A program made the translations under genes and the position numbers. DNA of 46,892 nt from Corallochytrium limacisporum (Eukaryota > Opisthokonta): positions 266,929 to 313,820 of the forward strand of contig PDIP01000022.1 in the NCBI GenBank assembly GCA_002811645.1, written 5' to 3'. The stretch's first letter is position 1. Each line of letters begins with the position of its first letter. The notes below the pieces were generated by a model. The model was not told the origin of the DNA. It saw only the letters and a program-made list of their open reading frames with translations, and made no database searches. Positions 39,259-46,892 of this stretch are shown one piece after another.

Positions 39259-42200
39259 GATGTATTTGTTTGGCTTTTTCACAGGTCGGTACGGAACTTT
39301 GATACCAACTATACTGACGTCCGCAAGAACTCCGTACTGGGAGTTGTCGTGATTCTTTAGTAGGAGGAGCGCGACAGAGGCTGATCGATCGTACTCATGC
39401 CAAGACAAAAGAGGGCTCCAAACAATCACAAATCTACCCTCCCACAGGAAGTAACAGACAAAGAACAGTCACACCGCACCACGATCCACAACGCCTTGTT
39501 GTCATCGGTACGTGCTACCTACTGGAAGCGTACCCCCCCTCCTCCCCTTCACATCCCTCCCCAACACCCGCGGCGATTCCTACTCCGTCAGCCAGTTCGG
39601 ATTCCAATACCCAAGCCATAAGCATCGCACCGACGGCACTGCCGCAAACAGCTACACATCACTCACCCACACAGGCACGAATAAGATCCACGTACGCCCC
39701 ATTACTCCTTGCGCGACAGCCAACCAAACCCTTCAATGACACCTCACCCATCCCCCACATTTCGGAAGAAAACAAACACCCATCTCCCTCCCCACCTCAC
39801 TTACTTCCCGGCCTGCCCCGAACCAGGGAAGCAAAACAAAAAACCAAAAGAAAAAGGAAAAAAAAAAAAGAGAACAGAGAAAAGAGAAAAAAAAGCAGGG
39901 GAAGAATACTGGCCAACAGAGAATGATTTTGGAAATTAAAACCTGGCCAAAGTCAAAAAGACTGAATATCCCATACCACCGCATTATTTGCCCTTCGGGA
40001 CTTTGGGCCATGATCGCGATATGAGCGAGAAAAAGGCGATGCGCAAGCACCGAAGCGTAAAGATTGACACCCCTCTCTCCTCCTCCGGCAAACAAAATAA
40101 ATAAAACAAAAAAAAGGGGGAATGCTTGCTTGGTATGCGATGGATCATTCCACTGCAGCACGAAACGGGAGGCGGGTTTGTGGGGGGGGGGGAGGAGGAG
40201 GAGAGAATGGGGAAAGCATCGCTCGGCGGTCATTGGCTACCCCGCACCGAGGGAACCCCGAACTGGAGAATCACCAAAAACAATTTACCTGCAAAACATA
40301 TGAGGGAGAAGAGGTCCCCCGCCCCCACAGTAGGTACTAGACTTGGATGCTTAGCACAAAACGCCGGCAGAAACTATGAAAAATAGGGGGAGGAGGGGAG
40401 GGGCGGTTTAAGTTTTTGGTTGATTGTGTAGGCTCGGGTTTTTGCGATAGGTAGGAAGCGACCAATAACGAAGAGATCAGCGGCATTTTTTAGCCAGGCC
40501 AGAGGAAAGTACGGACATAATTCCAACGCCTGTCTGCGCGGTGATTGATGCGCGACCCAACAACAAACGAACCAAAGAGAGTCCAAATGAAATTAATCAA
40601 AAGAGAGAGAGAGGGAGAGAGAGAGAGAGAGAACACGAGAGACAGCAGACAGGCAAGCCAAGGGGGGAACATACCCCCCCCCCCCCGGGGGGCGCCCGAC
40701 GGGGCGACAGGGGGAACCTCCCCCCCCCCCCCCGGGGGGCGCCTGACGGGTCGACACTGATACTCTTCGCCCTGGTGCCGAGTTTCTGAACAGTGACACA
40801 CACAGTCCGGACGGACGCTCTGCCAGTTAGTGATGAACACCACCAGCACGCAGAGTGCACACATATACAATGGACAATGAGAAGACAATTTAATTTGATC
40901 TACGCTTCTCATCAACATGGAATCCGCACCCAGCCGGCATTTAGGGTACGCGGGAATAATGTCATAATCGTCCAGCATTTCCGACCAACCGCAGCACAGT
41001 ACGGGGACATGCCCCATTCGCCAACACACCCTCCACACGCTAGCTGGCGTGCCCCTTAGATGCTCAGTCGCTGGCACGGTACTGTATGCCCGGGTGGACG
41101 CGACTTTAGGTTTCGATTTTTTTTTGGTTTGCCAGCGGGTAGTGCGCAAGGCTGACACTTTGCACTTGTACGTGGTTGTAGCGGTGAAGTTTTGAAGGGC
41201 GGGGAGTGATTATGCTGCGTATCATTCTCAATCCATCCCGTTTTGTTCATGATCAGTGAATAACCCATATTCATTATTTATATGCATGAATGCAAGCAAT
41301 TATGAGAGAGAGTGTGTCTGTGGCAGGTTGCGGATGTGTGTACACAAGACCGATGATCGATGCTGGTATTGAACTCGCAGAGCAAGCATGCGTTTTTCTG
41401 GAGCACGCTACTACCATGCATGCATGCACACCGAAGTTGTTACACCGACAAGGACACGATGATGGCTAAGGTGATGATGGCTGGGAAGGAAACGAATGAG
41501 AGGACTAGGCCATCATTGCATATCAAACGTGGATTCGTTCTAACTCCGTGTCTACCGGAGTGAGGTGTTTACTCTAGCGTGTTCCTCCAACCAGGATCCC
41601 GTGCCGAGCACAGTTTGTGATTTCCACATCGACTATCAAGACAACTGCACATTGAGGTAAAAAGGTTAGAAATCTTCTGAACGCAAGTTTAGAAATGACT
41701 TCAGGTTGAAACCACTTCACTTCGCCACTGCTAAAATACTGGAAAGGTAACAAAACACGGAACACAACTAGGTTCTTGGCTTGGCCATTGAATGCACGAC
41801 TGCGCAGGCACCAGCCATTCTAAGCGTCACCCCAGAGCCCCCCTCGACAGTCATCGGAAAAAGCCAGCGCAGTTCACTCTGGCGAAATCTGCTTGGGGGT
41901 ACAATTAGTATTGGACACAAACGGGAGGGAGGCGACGAGTGACAACACGGTGTGTTGTTCAGACCTTTAAGTGTACCGGTGGTACTAACTAACTAGTACG
42001 GGAGGGTGACCCTTTCAACATCAGAGACACGCAGACCCATTGTTTCTGGTGACACTGGTCAGCATAAGGAGCTTAATTTCGTTAACGATGTACTAGTAGG
42101 GTTCAGTTTCATTGTGAGGAGGCGGGACATTCGGGTTTTGCCTGTTCTGAACTGCCCAAGCGGGGGCTTGAGTGAGCACGGTGGGCGCTGGGTTCAGTAG

Positions 42201-42646
42201 TTCTCCAATACTACATCTCATTCACCCGGTGGCACATTCCTTTGGCTCCAAGTCCCGTGAATGGGATACCGCATAGTCCTATGGTTTCAGCGAGCCAGCG
42301 GATTTGAACAAGAAAACAGTTAATGTCCTTATGTGTGCATTGGAGTGCTCTGTGTGGTTTTGGGTGATAGCCCATGACTCGTAATCTCGTCCAACGCAAG
42401 ACTGCGGAAGACATGGAATGTCAGGCGGAGGGGACCCAGCCATAAACGATACCAGACCGTTGCAATATTATCGTCCCCTCAGTCTCTTGCATAAGCCCGC
42501 CTGGAATTCTCTCTATTTGTCTCCCTGCCATGGTGGTAGCGTTGAGCAACAAGCGTTTGTCACGGTCCAGAATGTCTATATCATGATTAAGTGGGCAGTG
42601 ATGATGTTAAAAAAATGTTGATGAAACCGAATAATCTAGAAGATGC
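39259..42646. other. 3.4 kb gene-free stretch between ACSL and MFS genes
   Basis: The largest gap. The ACSL promoter lies at its left end and the MFS 3' end at its right. It contains A-rich tracts (39835-39895), a G run near 40182-40192, a GA repeat (about 40600-40632), the 47-bp C/G tandem repeat (40663-40756) and balanced DNA from 40800 to 42640. Open frames here translate repeats or look random. I see no conserved protein, tRNA or transposon remnant, but a non-coding RNA or spliced gene is possible. Confidence 0.55.
40663..40756. repeat. 47-bp tandem repeat with C13-14/G6 junctions
   Basis: Two adjacent units, 40663-40709 and 40710-40756. Each reads GGGGGAAC, a run of 13 or 14 C, six G, then CGCC(C/T)GACGGG and CGACA. 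The C-to-G junctions are palindromic and G4-capable. Copy differences are few. A similar C/G junction sits at 22272-22287. Confidence 0.88.
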
Positions 42647-44164
42647 TTACACTTGGTCCTGGCGGGCCTTGTCTTCGCGCTCCTTGAAGGACAGCTCCAT
42701 GTCGTTGGGAAGTCCGAAGGTGGCACCCATGGTGATGAGACCGAAGACAGTCATCATAATCCAGGGCACCCAGCGTGCAGCCGGGAAGTCAGCGAACTGA
42801 GTGCTAGACCAAATGATACCAGCCAAAGCAGGGCCAGCAGCGCGTGCACCGGAGGCAAAGGTCTGGCCAATACCGTTGGCATATCCTAGATCCTCAGGGG
42901 CCACAGCGTTGTTGGACAGAATGATGATACCCGTGAAAGCAGTCAAGTTGAACACACCACGCATGCACATGATAGCAAGCATGTATACCCAAGTGAGCCA
43001 AGTCTTGTCGTACTCAGCAATGTCATGCATAGATGGGTACAACCAGAAGAGAGCAATCGAGGCGAGCATACCCCAACGGGCAGCCAACAGGTTGGAGTAA
43101 AGCTTAGACTGGCGAGGGAACACGAAGAAAGCGTAGAAGCTCACGAATGCACCCATAGCGGACAGAGCCAATCCGATCTGGTCAGAGTTGAATCCCAGAC
43201 CATTGTGTGCCAACTCAGTCTTGGCGAACAGGGGGTAGGTCTCATCAAGCATGATGTAGGTGAAGCACATGAGACCGTAGCTGGCAAGACCCCACCACAT
43301 GGGAGCCTTGGAGTACTCGCGCTTCTGGACAGGGCCAGCACCGTCTGCCTTCTTTTCAACCTTCTCCTGCATAACCCAGTAAATGATGGGCAGGTTCAGC
43401 GCCAGCATGCAAGCAGAGACCAGAGAGGGGGCCAGGTAAGGGAAGCGATCGAAGAGAGAACCCGGAGGGAACGCATTGGGGTACTTTTCGGCGGGGTTGG
43501 ACAAGAAACCACCAAGGGCGGGAGCCAGGATAGTACCAATGTTCCAGGCAACAGACAGAGCACCGAAGGCAGCCTTAGAGTTGGTGGAATCCGTGTTCTT
43601 GGCGAGGTAAGCCTTCATGGCACCCAGGTTACCGTTCATCAAACCGGTGGCGAAACGAGCAGCCAGTGCAACACTGTAGACAGGTGCGGTACCTACAACC
43701 AGATGCAGACACATAGCGCTAGTGACAGCGGTCATAGAGACAACCTTGGATCCGTAGCGGTCAGCAACACGACCCCAAACAAAGGACAGCAGGAACTGAC
43801 CAAGAGGGAAGGCAGCGGTCAACAGACCAGCGTAGGTACCGACCTGCTCTTTGGAAATACCCGGGAAAGATTCCACCATGAAAGGAGCATAGGGGAACAA
43901 AATGGAGATCTGGAACGCCTCGCACAACTGCAGCAGAGAGACAACAATGATGGGGCGCCAGGGGAAGGGAGTTTCCTTAGGGCGCTCGCCCAGCAGAGGG
44001 ACGTCTTCAGCCTCTTCGGGGATGCGCTCTGCGCCGAGACCGCCGTGGTGTTGCGCACCCTCAAGAGTGCGGCGGGAGCTCTCTAGGAAGTCCCGGGCGA
44101 CGGACACGTCGGAGGTGGAGGCATTGTTGAGCTCAAGAGCCCGAGATTCGGGAAGGGAAGTCAT
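42647..44164 (-). CDS. MFS transporter of the ZIF1/YCR023C-like type
   Basis: 505 residues with about 12 membrane helices. The opening FPYAPFMVESFPGISKEQVG and MFS motif A GRVADRYGSK (131-140) resemble plant ZINC-INDUCED FACILITATOR-like and fungal tetracycline-resistance-like MFS proteins. The family moves small organic molecules or metal chelators out of the cytosol; the substrate here is not readable. The 68-residue N-terminal tail holds EDVPLL (53-58), an acidic dileucine motif that often directs proteins to lysosome or vacuole membranes. A central loop (about 270-290) is charged. The ATG has a good context (AACAATG). No close neighbour gene lies on either side. Confidence 0.85.
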   Translation of the reverse strand: MTSLPESRALELNNASTSDVSVARDFLESSRRTLEGAQHHGGLGAERIPEEAEDVPLLGERPKETPFPWRPIIVVSLLQLCEAFQISILFPYAPFMVESFPGISKEQVGTYAGLLTAAFPLGQFLLSFVWGRVADRYGSKVVSMTAVTSAMCLHLVVGTAPVYSVALAARFATGLMNGNLGAMKAYLAKNTDSTNSKAAFGALSVAWNIGTILAPALGGFLSNPAEKYPNAFPPGSLFDRFPYLAPSLVSACMLALNLPIIYWVMQEKVEKKADGAGPVQKREYSKAPMWWGLASYGLMCFTYIMLDETYPLFAKTELAHNGLGFNSDQIGLALSAMGAFVSFYAFFVFPRQSKLYSNLLAARWGMLASIALFWLYPSMHDIAEYDKTWLTWVYMLAIMCMRGVFNLTAFTGIIILSNNAVAPEDLGYANGIGQTFASGARAAGPALAGIIWSSTQFADFPAARWVPWIMMTVFGLITMGATFGLPNDMELSFKEREDKARQDQV

Positions 44165-46892
44165 TGTTGCTTATGTGTTGATTACGCAACTTCACGAACT
44201 ATTTGTACAACCTTTAACAAGACTAACATACAACATTTACATGAATCCCATGACTGTCCCCTTGAATACCTCGCATCTCACTGAACTGCGTTCTTGTGAA
44301 ACACTTGCGACTGTAGCGTGGAGCAAAGCGAGAACCACCCGAGAGAAAAAGAACGAGGACAGTCAATGTCTTATCTGTTTCCGATTTCTTTCTGCCGTCG
44401 ACTTTTTCCCTCAGTGCCCTGAGTGGGGGCGTAAAAGCGGCGGGTGTGTAAGTGTTTACACTGCGTCCTTGGACCCACGGTGGCTAAATGCCTGTGTTTG
44501 TCTTTCTGTCAACGCGACCATTTTTTTCAATTTCTTTTCTTTTTCTCTGTCTGTTTGGGAGTGAGAGGTCCTCTCCATGCTCCATCACGTTCATCTCCTC
44601 CCTCGGCCCTGTTGGGCATTTACTGGGTGGTAGCTCCACCACGCACCGGGGTGCTGGTGCTGAGGGGACGGGATCGCAGGAGCAGTGCGTGTGTGGAAGA
44701 AAAAGCTTGGTGCAGTGGTGCGGTATTTGCATTGATGGAGAGTGTGGGTCGCGATTTCGTAGGCAGACTGTGTGAGAGCGAAGGGCGAGGGGCAGGGGCG
44801 GTGGAGGGTGAGACCCACTTTCGCGTACCGCCAAAAGCTTTTACACACAAACACGCAATCGTAGGGTTAGCGAAAAGGGAAGAGCAAAGAGAGGGGGGGG
44901 GGGATAGAGAAGGAGGGCTTTTGCGGGAGGAGCGCAGCAAACAAAAAAAGAAAAAAAAAACAAAGAAAAGAAAGGAAACCAAACAGACCCCAGGGATATT
45001 TGTCCCCCCTCCCCCCCCTCTTGCTCCACGGTGTGACGAGAACACTTTTGCCCAAAGGGAAAACACAGGGACCACCAACGGGAACCAAGGGAGGGGAGAA
45101 TAGGAGCGGGTCTCCAAAACACTTTCGCTTTGCCCCGTTAGTGCCGATAGTTTGGCGCGAGATCTAGCTGCTGTCGCGTGGGCCACAGAAAAAGGGGAGG
45201 GGTCAGGGGCAGGCCATGTTTTGATACGGACGGACGGATTCGTCCAGCTCGGAAGGAGTGGCGAAATTAGGGGTACCAAATTGTAAGCGAAGCGATATTC
45301 CCTTACTGACTGTACTAGAGAAACAAATGGCGGGTCTCACGGGAAACAGAGAGCAAAAGGGGGGGAGCTGAGACAGCCAGAGGCTGTCCACCAACCTTTC
45401 GGCAGCAAGGCGAGTTTTTGCCGCACACCGTACGCCTCGTTAGTTTTTTGATTATCGGCGCAGGTCTCCACGGGTCGGTACTTACTGCACTGGGTGATAC
45501 TCGCCGCGGGTGAACACGAAGGAAGGAAAAACTAAGGACGGCGAAAAAAAAAACTCTCAGCTGGCTGAAGGACACGAATCATCCATGCTCCTATATACTC
45601 CCACCACAGCCAGCCCTTGGACCCAGCATAAGGTGCCGCACACGAACACTTGCGTCTGAACAGGTGAACACACACACGCAGCAAGGCAAAGATCGTAAAA
45701 CATTTACCCAGTGCTCTCCCCTCCTCCCGACTCCCCCCCCCCTTGGCTGTTGACATTACGGTGTGGTGGGAGACTGAAACCGACGGGCGAAAAAAAAAAA
45801 TAGGTGCAGTCAGATTTGCCCACAGAGCTGGCATGATGTGATTTGGGACATCACAACCGTTTGGGGCCAGCGGGAGGAGAGTCTAGCACCCCGGAGCTTG
45901 TAATTGTTTTGTGGATCGGCCCGTGCCAGTGGTGCTACACAATTGTGTTTGTATCTTACCTATGTAAGTGCGCGTCGTCACAAGGCAGGAAAGAGTCCCA
46001 TTCCCATCGGGGTCCTCATCTGTACAAACATCCAACCACATCTAAGCGATACTTTGTCGTGCTGCCATGAATGGAAGGTGGCTGTCGATGATCAACCATT
46101 TAGGCACTTTCAAAGACGGACAAGATCTGGATTCGAGCTGTGTACGGACTTATACACAAGGTACACCAATTCAACTGAATGACTGCATACCTTCACCCAG
46201 CCATCTGCTTCCTTTCGATCGATGGCTGTCAGGGTCCGAGTCTACTTCGCTGCAATAGTTTCTCGCATATTCGCGCCACTGGCGTGGAGACGGGCATGGA
46301 ATATGCGTCATGGATTCTCCAAATATGCAAAAGTATGCGCACAGCCCTGTACCCGAACGACAAATGCACGGTCAACTGGCAGGCAGACATGAAAACCTGA
46401 CGCACAAGTCCGAATGGAGGCGCATGTTTCAGACATCTACTCGAGCACAATCGGACACGACACTCCCTGGTAAGAATCTGCATGTGAATGATGTCCGTCA
46501 GTCCCCGTGTCTTTTGTTCTGCACCGAATATGCAAAGGGCGAACCGCAGGCCCCAATTAATGTTAGCAATGACTAACGCCAGGCATCCGGAGGGCTGCCC
46601 CCTTCGAGTATCTAATATAGCCCACAAGAACCTACCTACCTTTCGTCACCACCGCTGTCTGCCGAGTTTTCGATCGAAGCAAAAATTACAATTTTCCCAT
46701 GGGGAATCAAGCCCTTTACAATACCGTGGTACAAATGATAGTATATTACATATTGAACTTCGCATTATTTCACGAAACGGGCCTATCAGACCATCGTCAT
46801 CGACGAAGATGAGGCTCGTGAGAACGCGGATCAATTTGACACTTTTTGAGTCTAACAGAGATAACGGACAGTCCAGAGGGAGGGGGAGGGGG
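44165..46892. other. 2.7 kb gene-free stretch at the right end
   Basis: It should contain the MFS promoter near its left end. It has a purine-rich tract (44889-44990), an E2F-like TTTGGCGC (45151-45158), C and A runs (45735-45745 and 45790-45800) and ends in an interrupted G run. Open frames are unconvincing and I recognise no gene. Confidence 0.55.
45151..45158 (+). promoter_or_regulatory. Weak E2F-like site
   Basis: TTTGGCGC matches the E2F octamer, about 990 bp before the MFS start. Octamer matches occur by chance in this window, and no cell-cycle gene is adjacent. Confidence 0.2.

Noticed and set aside
39259-39429. 57-residue N-terminal extension of the acyl-CoA synthetase
   Set aside because: The frame is open but starts at GTG. 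The first ATG gives normal family length and a good start context.
40490-41158. 222-codon frame on the - strand across the 47-bp repeat
   Set aside because: Much of it translates the C/G tandem repeat and the GA repeat into Gly/Pro and Ser/Leu runs; there is no sign of a real protein.
43025-44086. 353-codon frame on the + strand opposite the MFS gene
   Set aside because: It lies fully antisense to a well-supported transporter gene. Its product is rich in Gln, Arg, Glu and Gly with no recognisable domain; it mirrors the codon pattern of the real gene.
44444-45103. 219-codon frame on the + strand near the right end
   Set aside because: Low-complexity Lys/Glu and Pro runs from purine-rich DNA; no domain.
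46120-46190. Possible tRNA around GGATTCGAGCT
   Set aside because: The B-box-like word is imperfect and I could not fold a cloverleaf with an acceptor stem around it.

Overview
The window looks like nuclear DNA from an intron-poor, gene-dense unicellular eukaryote. I recognise 15 protein genes, each read from one uninterrupted frame. All 15 chosen start codons have a purine at -3 (12 A, 3 G by my count), as expected for eukaryotic initiation. Gene-free stretches of 0.4 to 3.4 kb separate many of the genes and are full of poly-G/poly-C, GA/CT and A/T runs. The gene set (heme-regulated-type eIF2-alpha kinase, PIBF1/CEP90, an RB1-like pocket protein, MCM3, FEN1, an Adp1-like ABCG protein, an SGLT) fits an opisthokont, most likely a holozoan protist. 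PIBF1/CEP90 argues for centrioles or cilia somewhere in the life cycle, and against red algae and higher fungi. An intron-poor holozoan such as Corallochytrium would fit, but that is a guess.

Layout, left to right: a 2.9 kb gene-free stretch; EIF2AK1/HRI-like kinase (-); PIBF1 (+); a 2.8 kb regulatory-looking stretch; RB-like protein (+); MCM3 (+); histidine phosphatase of SixA type (-); UCH deubiquitinase (+); CNOT7/CAF1 deadenylase (-); EGF-domain ABCG protein (+); FEN1 (-); membrane-anchored 2-oxoglutarate/iron dioxygenase-like protein (-); SGLT-type sodium/sugar symporter (+); epoxide hydrolase (+); GH3-family enzyme (-); long-chain acyl-CoA synthetase (-); a 3.4 kb gene-free stretch; MFS transporter of the ZIF1-like type (-); a 2.7 kb gene-free tail. 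Convergent pairs are tight (34, 85, 131 and 191 bp). Divergent pairs share upstream regions of 0.7 to 1.7 kb.

Two themes link genes. First, an RB/E2F S-phase theme: the nonamer TTTCGCGCC (either strand) occurs six times in gene-free DNA, upstream of PIBF1, RB, MCM3 and FEN1, and I saw none in coding sequence. Second, a lipid theme: epoxide hydrolase, GH3 and acyl-CoA synthetase are adjacent, a combination that recalls oxylipin activation and conjugation, although this is inference only. Other notable points are a 16-His run in the HRI kinase insert, a 105-bp tandem duplication across the HRI stop codon, and an N-myristoylation-type N-terminus on the acyl-CoA synthetase. I found no tRNA, rRNA, CRISPR array, virus or recognisable transposon gene.
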